From assembly GCF_005938675.2 (NCBI RefSeq), contig NZ_VCCH02000002.1, positions 1 through 64,000 on the forward strand: DNA of 64,000 nucleotides. Reading direction: 5' to 3'. The position numbers and the translations under genes are program-made. The notes below the pieces were generated by a model. The model was not told the origin of the DNA. It saw only the letters and a list, made by a program, of their open reading frames with translations, and searched no databases. Below are positions 18,084 through 26,237 of the stretch, piece by piece (the first letter of the stretch is position 1; each line of letters opens with the position of its first letter). The stretch comes from Mycobacterium sp. KBS0706. GTDB taxonomy: Bacteria; Pseudomonadota; Alphaproteobacteria; DSM-16000; Inquilinaceae.

Positions 18084-19154
18084 ATGGTCGATGCCCCCAT
18101 CGCCGTCCCGCGCCGGCCCGCCGCCCCAGGACGAAGGGTCTTCTCGTCCTGGGCCTTGGCGGCCGGCCGGACCGTGCTGTCCGTCGCCGTCACCCTGTTC
18201 GGGCTGGCCGCGCTGACCTTCTTCATCGGGCGGCTGCTGCCGCTCGATCCGGTTACCGCCATCCTCGGCGACAACGCCACCCAGGCGGCCTATGACGCGG
18301 TGTACCGGCAGCTCGGTCTGGACCAGCCGATCTGGGTCCAGTTCCTGCGCTACCTGCGCGACATCGTCAGCCTCGACCTCGGCACCGCCCTGACCACCGG
18401 CAAGCCGGTGGTCGAGGACATCGCCCGGGTGTTCCCGGCGACGCTGGAGCTGGCGACGGTCGCCATCATCATCGGCACCGGCTTCGGCATCCCGCTGGGC
18501 GTGCTGGCGGCGATGTACCGCGACAGCGTGGTCGACCACGTCGTCCGCGTCGTCGGCCTGCTGGGCTATTCGGCGCCGACCTTCTGGCTCGGGCTGATGG
18601 GACTGGTGCTGTTCTACGCCACGCTCGGCTGGGTCGGCGGGCCTGGGCGCATCGACGTGCTCTACGAGTTCGACATCGAGCCGATGACCGGCTTCCTGCT
18701 GCTCGACACCGCGCTGCGGGGGCAGTGGGAGGTGTTCGGCAACGTCTTCAGCCATGTCATCCTGCCGGCCTCGATCCTGGGCTTCAGCGCGCTAGCCTAT
18801 ATCAGCCGCATGACCCGCAGTTTCATGATCGAGCAGCTGGGTCAGGAATATGTGGTGGCGGCGCGGGTCAAGGGCCTGGACTGGGCCCGCACCGTCTGGA
18901 TCCACGCCTTCCGCAACATCGCTGTGCAGGTGGTGACGGTGGTGGCCCTGTCCTACGCCTTCCTGCTGGAGGGCGCGGTGCTGACCGAGACGGTGTTCGC
19001 CTGGCCCGGCTTCGGCCGCTACCTGACCAACACTCTGCTGGCCGGCGACATGAACGCGGTGGTCGGCTGCACGCTGCTGATCGGCGTCATCTTCGTGACG
19101 CTGAACCTGGTGTGCGACCTGCTGTACCGCATCTTCGACCCTCGCACCCGATGA
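18084..19154 (+). CDS. Peptide ABC transporter permease, DppB type
   Basis: 356 residues, inner membrane, about six membrane helices. The first is near residues 30-50 ('TVLSVAVTLFGLAALTFFIG'). The DppB-type signature 'LPLDPVTAILGDNAT' follows, and the EAA loop is 'YVVAARVKGLDWARTVWIHAFRN', which contacts the ATPases. Near the end 'FAWPGFGRYLTNTLLAGD' is characteristic. It is 12 nt downstream of the binding protein and overlaps the next permease by an ATGA junction. Confidence 0.93.
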   Translation: MVDAPIAVPRRPAAPGRRVFSSWALAAGRTVLSVAVTLFGLAALTFFIGRLLPLDPVTAILGDNATQAAYDAVYRQLGLDQPIWVQFLRYLRDIVSLDLGTALTTGKPVVEDIARVFPATLELATVAIIIGTGFGIPLGVLAAMYRDSVVDHVVRVVGLLGYSAPTFWLGLMGLVLFYATLGWVGGPGRIDVLYEFDIEPMTGFLLLDTALRGQWEVFGNVFSHVILPASILGFSALAYISRMTRSFMIEQLGQEYVVAARVKGLDWARTVWIHAFRNIAVQVVTVVALSYAFLLEGAVLTETVFAWPGFGRYLTNTLLAGDMNAVVGCTLLIGVIFVTLNLVCDLLYRIFDPRTR

Positions 19155-20083
19155 GCGCGGACATGCCCAGCGACATCGCTTCACGACCCGGCTCGATCCG
19201 CGCCTGGCTGCACGCCCCGGTCCCGGCCTCGCCGATGCAGGCCCGGGCCCAGCAGTTGTGGCTCAAGCTGCTGCGGCTGGTGGGCAACCCCCCGGCGCTG
19301 CTGGGGCTGGTCATCCTGCTGGTGATCCTGGTGATGGCGGTGTTCGCGCCGCTGATCGCGACCCACGACATCTACGCCCAGGACCTCGCCATCCGGCTGC
19401 AGCCTCCCTCGGCCGCGCATATCCTCGGCACCGACGAGCTCGGCCGCGACGTGTTCAGCCGCATCGTCTTCGGCGCCCGGATCACGCTCTACATCGCCGT
19501 GCTGACGGCGCTGATCGTGGCGCCGATCGGCCTCTTGATCGGCACCACCTCGGGCTATCTCGGCGGCTGGGTCGACATCGTGCTGATGCGCGTCGTCGAC
19601 ATCTTCCTGGCCTTCCCCAGCCTGGTGCTGGCGCTGGCCTTCGTCGCCGCGTTGGGCCCCGGCATCCAGAACGCGATCATCGCCATCTCGCTCGCCGCCT
19701 GGCCGCCGATCGCGCGGCTGGCGCGGGCCGAGACGCTGTCGATCCGGTCCTCCGACTACATCGCCGCGGTCCGGCTGCAGGGGGCGTCGTCGCTGCGCAT
19801 CATCCTGTCCCATGTGGTGCCGATGTGCCTGCCCTCGGTGGTGGTGCGGATCACGCTCAACATGGCGGCGATCATCCTGACCGCCGCCGGGCTCGGCTTC
19901 CTTGGCCTCGGGGCGCAGCCGCCCAGTCCCGAATGGGGGGCGATGCTCTCCAGCGGCCGCGAATTCGTGCTGACCAGCTGGTGGATCGCGGCGATCCCCG
20001 GCTGCGCCATCCTGCTCACCAGCCTCGCCTTCAATCTCTTCGGCGACGGGCTGCGCGACATCCTGGACCCCCGCCATGGCTGA
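19151..20083 (+). CDS. Peptide ABC transporter permease, DppC type
   Basis: 310 residues. The ATG at 19151 overlaps the previous stop (ATGA); a much longer in-frame extension back to 18725 is a shadow of the DppB gene. The N-terminal OppC_N helix is 'LLGLVILLVILVMAVFAPLI'. It is followed by the DppC signature 'HILGTDELGRDVFSRIVFGAR', the EAA loop 'YIAAVRLQGASSLRIILSHV' and 'GLGFLGLGAQPPSPEWGAML'. It pairs with the DppB gene to form the channel. Confidence 0.93.
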   Translation: MSADMPSDIASRPGSIRAWLHAPVPASPMQARAQQLWLKLLRLVGNPPALLGLVILLVILVMAVFAPLIATHDIYAQDLAIRLQPPSAAHILGTDELGRDVFSRIVFGARITLYIAVLTALIVAPIGLLIGTTSGYLGGWVDIVLMRVVDIFLAFPSLVLALAFVAALGPGIQNAIIAISLAAWPPIARLARAETLSIRSSDYIAAVRLQGASSLRIILSHVVPMCLPSVVVRITLNMAAIILTAAGLGFLGLGAQPPSPEWGAMLSSGREFVLTSWWIAAIPGCAILLTSLAFNLFGDGLRDILDPRHG

Positions 20084-20939
20084 ACCGCTCCTGCAGGTCG
20101 AGGACCTGCGCATCGACTTTCTCGGCGGCCGCGGCACGATCCAGGCCGTGCGCGGCATCTCCTTCGGCGTCGGGCGCGAGAAGGTCGGCATCGTCGGCGA
20201 ATCCGGCTCCGGCAAATCGCTGACCGGTCGTTCGGTCATGAAGCTGACGCCCAAGGCGGCGCGGGTGACGGCGCGGCGGCTCGCCTTCGACGGCATCGAC
20301 CTCCTCGCGGCCTCGGAGCGGCGGATGAGGGCGATCCGCGGCAACCGCATCTCGATGATCCTGCAGGACCCGAAATTCTCGCTGAACCCGCTGATGCGGG
20401 TCGGCCGGCAGATCACCGAGGCCTACCGGCTGCACCACCGGGTCGGCGCGCGCGAGGCGACGGCGCGGGCGCTGGAGATGCTGGACGCCGTCCGCATCCG
20501 CGACCCCGATCGGGTGTTCCGCCTGTTCCCGCACGAGGTCTCCGGCGGCATGGGCCAGCGCATCATGATCGCGATGATGCTGATCCCCGAGCCGGACCTG
20601 ATCATCGCCGACGAGCCGACATCGGCGCTGGACGTCACGGTGCGGCGGCAGGTTCTGACCATCCTCGACGAGCTGGTGACACGGCGCGGCACCGGGCTGA
20701 TGTTCATCAGCCACGACCTCAACCTGGTGGCCGATTTCTGCGACCGGGTGCTGGTGATGTATGCCGGGCGGATCATGGAGGACCTGCCGGCGCGGGAGCT
20801 GCACCGGGCGCGCCACCCCTACACCCGGGCGCTGCTGGACAGCCTGCCGCAGCTCGACCGGCCGGTCGACACGCTGCAGGTGCCCAGCCGCGACCCGGCC
20901 TGGCTCGACGGGCCGACCTTCGCCGGAGCCGCGGCATGA
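20076..20939 (+). CDS. Peptide ABC transporter ATP-binding protein, DppD type
   Basis: 287 residues. Walker A is 'GESGSGKS' (about 41-48), the ABC signature 'EVSGGMGQR', and Walker B 'LIIADEPTSALD', with 'ISHDLNLV' as the switch. It overlaps the permease gene by 8 nt and the next ATPase by 4 nt. It is shorter than many DppD proteins: the C-terminal Cys-rich oligopeptide-transporter domain (usually 'C.F..RC') is absent here. That would remove the potential Fe-S site, although the transport role should remain. Confidence 0.92.
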   Translation: MAEPLLQVEDLRIDFLGGRGTIQAVRGISFGVGREKVGIVGESGSGKSLTGRSVMKLTPKAARVTARRLAFDGIDLLAASERRMRAIRGNRISMILQDPKFSLNPLMRVGRQITEAYRLHHRVGAREATARALEMLDAVRIRDPDRVFRLFPHEVSGGMGQRIMIAMMLIPEPDLIIADEPTSALDVTVRRQVLTILDELVTRRGTGLMFISHDLNLVADFCDRVLVMYAGRIMEDLPARELHRARHPYTRALLDSLPQLDRPVDTLQVPSRDPAWLDGPTFAGAAA

Positions 20940-21724
20940 CCGGCACGATCCTGGAAGCGGTCGGCCTGCACGTCACCTTCGGCTCCGGCGCCGCGGCGAT
21001 GACCGCGGTCGACGACGTCTCCTTCGTCCTGAAGCAGGGCGAATCCTTCGGGCTGATCGGCGAATCCGGCTGCGGCAAGTCGACCGTGCTGAGGGCCCTC
21101 GCCGGCCTCAACACCGCGTATGGCGGGTCGATCCTGTTCCGTGACCACGAGGTGCCGCGCAAGCGCGACAAGGCGTTCTTCCGCCGGGTGCAGATGGTGT
21201 TCCAGGATCCCTATGCCTCGCTGCATCCGCGCAAGATGGTGCGGGCCGTGCTGTCCGAGCCCCTGCGGATCCACGGCTTCGACCGGCCGGAGCAGCGGAT
21301 CGACGCGGCGCTCGACGCCGTCGGCCTCGGCCGGAGCTTCCGCTACCGCTATCCCCACGAGCTGTCGGGCGGGCAGCGCCAGCGCGTCGCCATCGCCCGC
21401 AGCCTGATCATCGAGCCGGAGATCCTGCTGCTGGACGAGCCGACCTCCGCCCTCGACGTCTCGGTCCAGGCGGAGATCCTGAACCTGCTCAAGGCGCTGC
21501 GGCGCGATCGCGGCCTGACCTATCTGATGGTGACCCACGACCTTCCGGTCATCGCCCATCTCTGCGACCGCATCGCCATGATGAATGGGGGGCGCATCGT
21601 CGAGGAGATGACGGCGCAGGGCGTCCGTGCCCGCCAGGCGCAGGACGCATACACGCGCAGCTTCCTGGAGGCGAGCACAGGCTACCGGCCGGCGCCCGAG
21701 ACGGAAGAGGCGATAGCATCGTGA
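20936..21724 (+). CDS. Peptide ABC transporter ATP-binding protein, DppF type
   Basis: 262 residues. Walker A 'GESGCGKST', Q-loop 'MVFQDPYASLHPRKMV', signature 'ELSGGQRQR', Walker B 'ILLLDEPTSALDVS' and 'VTHDLPVI' are complete. Like its partner it lacks the C-terminal Cys-containing extension. ATGA overlap with the upstream ATPase and GTGA overlap with the following hydrolase point to coupled translation. It should work as a heterodimer with the DppD-type protein. Confidence 0.93.
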   Translation: MTGTILEAVGLHVTFGSGAAAMTAVDDVSFVLKQGESFGLIGESGCGKSTVLRALAGLNTAYGGSILFRDHEVPRKRDKAFFRRVQMVFQDPYASLHPRKMVRAVLSEPLRIHGFDRPEQRIDAALDAVGLGRSFRYRYPHELSGGQRQRVAIARSLIIEPEILLLDEPTSALDVSVQAEILNLLKALRRDRGLTYLMVTHDLPVIAHLCDRIAMMNGGRIVEEMTAQGVRARQAQDAYTRSFLEASTGYRPAPETEEAIAS

Positions 21725-22749
21725 GACCGTTGAGCTCAACCGAACCGGCCGATCCCTGGCCCGGCACGATCTGGGACATGGTCGAGGATATCCGGTCGGC
21801 CGGCTGGTCGCTGGAGCATCTCGACCGGATCTGGGCCCATGCCGACCGGATCGGCACCGCTGCCCTGATGATCGTGCAGGGCGGCCGGGTGATCGCCAGC
21901 CGCGGCGATGTCACCCGGCGCTATCTGTGCCATTCGATCCGCAAGAGCTTCCTCAGCGCCCTGATCGGCACCCACCGGGGCGACGACGCCATCGACCTGT
22001 CGCTGACCCTGGACACGCTCGGCATCGACGACCGCGAGGGGCTCAGCGAGCGCGAGAAGCAGGCGACCATCTACGACCTCCTGACCGCCCGGTCCGGCAT
22101 CTTCCACCCCGCGGGCTACGAGACGGCCTGGATGAAGTCGCTGAAGCCGCCGCGCCATGCGCACGCGCCGGGCACGGCCTGGTGCTACAGCAACTGGGAC
22201 TTCAACGCGCTCGGCACGATCTACACGCAGCTGACCGGCCTCGGCATCCACGCCGCTTTCCGCGACCGGATCGCCGCGCCGCTCGGCATGCAGGATTTCC
22301 GCCTCGATGCGGAGCAGGCGGATGGCTGGCTGCGGCCCGATCCGTGCTCGGTCCATCCGGCCTATCCGTTCCGGATGTCGACACGCGACCTCGCGCGCTT
22401 CGGCCTGCTGTTCCTGCGTGATGGCCGCTGGGGCGACCGGGAGGTGGTGCCGCAGAACTGGGTGGCCGCCAGCGTGCTGCCCTATTCCGACGCCGGGCCA
22501 CGCGGCGCCTATGGCTATATGTGGTGGGTGGCGCGGCAGGGCATCGCCTTCCCGGGCGCGATCGTGCCGGAGGGTACCTATAGCGCCTGGGGCTCCGGCG
22601 GCCATTACTGCGTGGTCATCCCGCCGCTCGACGTCGTCATCGTCCACCGCGCCGACACCGACGTGAAGGGACAGGAGATCGACCGGTTCCAGTTCGGCCG
22701 GCTACTCGCCCTGATCCTCGACGCCCGCAGGGCCGGCATGGCCGCCTGA
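21721..22749 (+). CDS. Serine hydrolase of the beta-lactamase / penicillin-binding protein fold
   Basis: 342 residues from a GTG at 21721 that overlaps the preceding stop (GTGA). The active-site SxxK is S72-I-R-K75 in 'CHSIRKSF', the second motif YSN is at Y156 ('WCYSNWD'), and a C-terminal 'GSGGH' replaces KTG. This is the class C/esterase EstB-like pattern. No signal peptide is visible, so it is likely cytoplasmic and acts as an esterase or D-amino-acid amidase/peptidase rather than an antibiotic-resistance enzyme (inference). Its position directly after the transporter ATPases suggests it processes an imported amide or peptide. Confidence 0.85.
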   Translation: MRPLSSTEPADPWPGTIWDMVEDIRSAGWSLEHLDRIWAHADRIGTAALMIVQGGRVIASRGDVTRRYLCHSIRKSFLSALIGTHRGDDAIDLSLTLDTLGIDDREGLSEREKQATIYDLLTARSGIFHPAGYETAWMKSLKPPRHAHAPGTAWCYSNWDFNALGTIYTQLTGLGIHAAFRDRIAAPLGMQDFRLDAEQADGWLRPDPCSVHPAYPFRMSTRDLARFGLLFLRDGRWGDREVVPQNWVAASVLPYSDAGPRGAYGYMWWVARQGIAFPGAIVPEGTYSAWGSGGHYCVVIPPLDVVIVHRADTDVKGQEIDRFQFGRLLALILDARRAGMAA

Positions 22750-22761
22750 ACTGGAGGAACC

Positions 22762-24222
22762 ATGGCCAGCATCATCGAGGCGATCGCGCGTTGGAGCCGC
22801 TCCGGGGTCGAGTTCGGTGATCTCGCCCGTCTCCGCGCCCGCCACGCCATCGCCGACACCATCGGCTGCATGCTGGCCGGGGCCGGCGACCCGTCGGTGC
22901 AGGCGGTGCGCGCCGCCTTTGCCGGCTCGATCGCCGACGGACCGCGCTGCACCCTGGTCGGCGGCGGGCAGGCGGCAGAGAGCCTGTCCGCCCTGCTCAA
23001 CGGCACGGCGGCGCATGCGCTCGACTATGACGACAACTTCCGCCCGGCCTGCAGCCACGCCTCGGCGGTGCTGGTGCCGGCGCTGTTCGGCGTCGCGCTG
23101 GCCCGCGGCATGTCGGGGCGGGCGCTGGTCGACGCCTATCTGGTCGGGCTGGAGGCGCAGGCCGCGGTCGGGCGTGGGGTCAACCCGTCGCATTACACCG
23201 CCGGCTGGCATGCCACTTCGACCGTCGGCTGCATCGGCACGGCGGCGGGCGTGGCCTGGCTGCGCGGCCTGGACGAGGCCGGCATTGCCCGGGCGATGAG
23301 TCTCGCCGTCAGCATGGCCGCCGGGGTGAAGGGCCAGTTCGGCACGCTCGCCAAGCCGCTGCATGCCGGGCTGGCCGCGCGCAACGCGGTCGAGGCCGCG
23401 GCGCTGGCGGAATGCGGCATGACCGGCCGCATCGACATCCTGGAGGCGCCGCAGGGCTTCCGCGAGCTGTTCGGCGGCCCCGATGCCGCGGGCTGGGACG
23501 CGGTCGCGGTCGGCGCGCCGCATGTGATCGAGAGCGAGGGGCTGATGCCGAAGCGCCACCCCTGCTGCGGCTCGACCCACAATGCCGTCGACATCGTCCT
23601 CGACCTGAAGGCGCAGCACGGCTTCACGGCAGCGGCGGTGACGACGGTCGAGACGCTGGTCGGCATCGTCAACCGGCGCAACCTCGCCTACCCGAATCCG
23701 ACGGACGAGATGCAGGCGCGCTTCTCGATGCAGTACTGCATCGCCCTGGCCCTGTTGAAGGACCGGCTGGAGCTGTCGGACTTCACCGCCGACGCGGTCG
23801 GGGCCGAGCCGATGCGTGCCCTGCTGCCTCGGGTCACCATGACCTCCCATTCGGCGGAGGCGGAGCGGGCGGCCGGGCGGGCGCTGCCGCACCGGGTCAC
23901 CATCCGCCTCGCCGATGGCCGGGTGCTGTCGGGCGAGCGCGGCGAGGCCAAGGGCACCATCGCCGATCCGTTCGACGATGCCGACCGCCGCGCCAAGTTC
24001 GCCGATTGCTGCCGCGGCACGCTCGCTGCCGGAGATATCGAACGCCTGCACGACCGCCTCGACCGGCTGGACGGGCAGGAGAGCCTGGCCTTCCTCGAGC
24101 AATCGCTCGCGCGGGCCGGTCAGACCGCCGAGATCCTGCGGGGCAGGGGCATCTCGTCGCGCCCGTCGGGGATGGCCGACCAGAACCGATCGGCGCAGGC
24201 GCGGGGGGCGGAGGCCCGGTAG
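22762..24222 (+). CDS. MmgE/PrpD family protein
   Basis: 486 residues, cytoplasmic. The family includes 2-methylcitrate dehydratase and cis-aconitate decarboxylase-like enzymes. Family features include 'LNGTAAHALDYDDNF' (about residues 81-95), 'GWHATSTVGCIGTAAGVA', 'GTLAKPLHAGLAARNAVEAA' and 'KRHPCCGSTHNAVD'. It starts 12 nt after the serine hydrolase. No methylcitrate cycle genes are nearby, so the substrate is probably another hydroxy or unsaturated acid. The last 103 nt overlap the convergent LysR gene. Confidence 0.88.
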   Translation: MASIIEAIARWSRSGVEFGDLARLRARHAIADTIGCMLAGAGDPSVQAVRAAFAGSIADGPRCTLVGGGQAAESLSALLNGTAAHALDYDDNFRPACSHASAVLVPALFGVALARGMSGRALVDAYLVGLEAQAAVGRGVNPSHYTAGWHATSTVGCIGTAAGVAWLRGLDEAGIARAMSLAVSMAAGVKGQFGTLAKPLHAGLAARNAVEAAALAECGMTGRIDILEAPQGFRELFGGPDAAGWDAVAVGAPHVIESEGLMPKRHPCCGSTHNAVDIVLDLKAQHGFTAAAVTTVETLVGIVNRRNLAYPNPTDEMQARFSMQYCIALALLKDRLELSDFTADAVGAEPMRALLPRVTMTSHSAEAERAAGRALPHRVTIRLADGRVLSGERGEAKGTIADPFDDADRRAKFADCCRGTLAAGDIERLHDRLDRLDGQESLAFLEQSLARAGQTAEILRGRGISSRPSGMADQNRSAQARGAEAR

Positions 24223-25049
24223 AGCCGGATCTCGACATCCAGCGTCCAGCTCGGGTTGCCGGCCCGGACCAGGGCGCCGGAGCGCAGATCCTCCGCGATC
24301 AGGCTTTCCGGGATCCAGGCCAGACCGCGCCCGGCCAGCGCCATGGCCTTGAGGCCGGCCGACATGGCGTTCTCATAGACCACGGCGAGCGGCAGCGGGC
24401 GCCCGGCGAACAGCTTGACCAGGCCATGGCCGAAGAAGGAGCCGGTGCCGTAGCTGAGATACTGGATCGGCCCAGTACCGCTGTCGATCGCATGCAGCGG
24501 CCGGCCCCGGGCGTCGGGGGAGGAGACCGGGATGACCCGCTCCTCGCCCAGGCAGCGGTGCTCGCAATAGGCGATGTCGCTCATCAGCGGCACCGATTCA
24601 TGGGCGTAGGTCAGCAGGAAGTCGCACTCGCCGTCGAGCAGCGTGGCGATGAGGCCGGCGAAGGTCGGCCGGGTCTCGAATCGGGTGCGCAGCGGGCCGA
24701 GCTGGCTCTCCAGCCGCCGGATCCAGGTCGGGAAGAAGGTCAGCGACAGGGTGTTCAGCGTGGCGATGGTCAGGGTCTCCGCCGCCGCGTCGTGCCGGTG
24801 CCGCAGGTCGATCCGGGTCTGGTGCACGAGATCCAGGATCTTTCGCGCTCGCGGCAGGAAATCCTGGCCTTCCAGGGTCAGGCGCACGGGATAGCTGGTG
24901 CGGTCGAACAGCGGCACGCCGATCCAGGTCTCGAGCTGCCGGATGCGGCGACTGAGGGCGGATTGCGTGACGTGGCGCTCATCCGCGGACCGGGAGAAGC
25001 TCGATGTCGCGGACAGGCTGAGAAAATCTTCCAGCCATTTGACTTCCAT
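24120..25049 (-). CDS. LysR-family transcriptional regulator
   Basis: 309 residues. The N-terminal winged helix-turn-helix spans about residues 1-60 ('LEDFLSLSATSSFSRSADER..TQSALSRRIRQLE'), followed by a periplasmic-binding-like effector domain. The ATG at 25049 has GGAGG 7 nt upstream and gives the standard LysR start 'MEVKWLEDF'; the in-frame start at 25082 adds 11 atypical residues. Its 3' end runs 103 nt into the convergent mmgE/prpD-like gene. It may control the upstream peptide operon or the malonate operon; neither is shown by the sequence. Confidence 0.92.
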   Translation of the reverse strand: MEVKWLEDFLSLSATSSFSRSADERHVTQSALSRRIRQLETWIGVPLFDRTSYPVRLTLEGQDFLPRARKILDLVHQTRIDLRHRHDAAAETLTIATLNTLSLTFFPTWIRRLESQLGPLRTRFETRPTFAGLIATLLDGECDFLLTYAHESVPLMSDIAYCEHRCLGEERVIPVSSPDARGRPLHAIDSGTGPIQYLSYGTGSFFGHGLVKLFAGRPLPLAVVYENAMSAGLKAMALAGRGLAWIPESLIAEDLRSGALVRAGNPSWTLDVEIRLYRASAPRACADRFWSAIPDGRDEMPLPRRISAV

Positions 25050-25316
25050 CAGGGGCCTCCGCTCGGGGTTCGGGGCAGCCACGCGATCTCGACGGGATGG
25101 GGGCCGGACGTCCGGACGGAAGAGACGCCGGTTCCGGCTGGGCGATACTGCGTCATCCGCAGCGACTGTGGAACCGGGAGCTCATGCAGGCAGCGTACCA
25201 GCCCGGGATTCGCCGGCCGGCGGAGCGCACCGGCAGCCGGCGTGACCAGGAGACAGGCACGACCCGACGATGTGATCAAGACGGAGGCAGTTGGAAGGAC
25301 GGGCGTCCTCCGGCTC

Positions 25317-26237
25317 TCACCGGTCTCCGGCGCGGGCGGCGAAGGCCCGGGCGCCCGCCAGCGACAGGCTCTCCATGTCCCGGTAGGCCAGGTCGGGGAA
25401 TTCCGCTGCGGCCAGCCGGGTCAGGACCGTGCCGGGCGGCATCTCCAGGAAGGTGGTGGCGCCATGCTCCGCCATCAGGGTGACGCTGTCGGACCAGCGC
25501 ACCGGATGGGCCAGGTTGGTCGCCAGCTCCTCCCGCACTGCGGCGACATCGCGCAGAACCCGGGCCCTCCGGTTGCCGACCATGGCGATGCGGGGCGCCG
25601 CGACAGGCACCGACTCGACTGTCGCCGTCAGGGCCGCCGCGGCGTCGTCCATCAGCGGACAATGGGACGGCACGGCCACGGCCAGCCGCTCCGCCCGCCG
25701 CGCGCCGGCCTGCTGTGCGGCGTCGATCGCGCGGTCCAGCGCGGGATCGGCGCCGCTCAGCACGAACTCCGCCGGCCCGTTGAGATTGGCGAGGTAGAGA
25801 AGCGGACCTGCCGCGGCGACGATCGTCTCGACCCGGCGCTGCGTCAGCCCGGTCACCGCGACCATGCCGAATCCGGCCGGGCAGGCCTGCTCCATCAGCC
25901 GCGCCCGGCGATCGACCAGGCGCAGCGCGTCGGGGAAGGTGAGGGCGCCCGCCGTCACCGCGGCGGCGAAAGACCCGACCGAGAGCCCGGCGACCATGGC
26001 TGGGGCGACGCCTTCCGCCGCCAGGGCGCGCGCGGTGGCGGCGCCGGCGACGAGCAGGCCGATCTGCACCGCCACCGTCGATTGCAGGGCGGAGGCTTCG
26101 TCCAGCTCCAGGACCTCCCGCCCCAGCACCGCGCTGGCCTCCTGCAGCGTCGCTGCGACGGCCGGGTGGTCCGGCAGCCGGTGCAGAAAGCCGGGGCTCT
26201 GCGCCCCCTGGCCCGGGAACAGGAAGGCGAGGCTCAT
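25317..26237 (-). CDS. mdcH: Malonate decarboxylase subunit epsilon (malonyl-CoA:ACP transacylase)
   Basis: 306 residues. MdcH loads malonyl groups onto the decarboxylase carrier protein. The fold is FabD-like: 'FPGQGAQ' at residues 7-13, the nucleophile S86 in 'GLSVGSF' and H192 in 'AVPSHCPLM'. The ATG at 26237 overlaps the mdcG stop (ATGA); the longer frame from 26768 is a shadow of mdcG. It is the last gene of the operon. The following 267 bp to the LysR gene contain only hairpin-rich, non-coding sequence with no clear U-rich terminator. Confidence 0.94.
   Translation of the reverse strand: MSLAFLFPGQGAQSPGFLHRLPDHPAVAATLQEASAVLGREVLELDEASALQSTVAVQIGLLVAGAATARALAAEGVAPAMVAGLSVGSFAAAVTAGALTFPDALRLVDRRARLMEQACPAGFGMVAVTGLTQRRVETIVAAAGPLLYLANLNGPAEFVLSGADPALDRAIDAAQQAGARRAERLAVAVPSHCPLMDDAAAALTATVESVPVAAPRIAMVGNRRARVLRDVAAVREELATNLAHPVRWSDSVTLMAEHGATTFLEMPPGTVLTRLAAAEFPDLAYRDMESLSLAGARAFAARAGDR

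Noticed and set aside
16272-18755. 827-residue minus-strand open frame
   Set aside because: Antisense to the substrate-binding protein and DppB genes; low-complexity and His/Arg/Asp rich.
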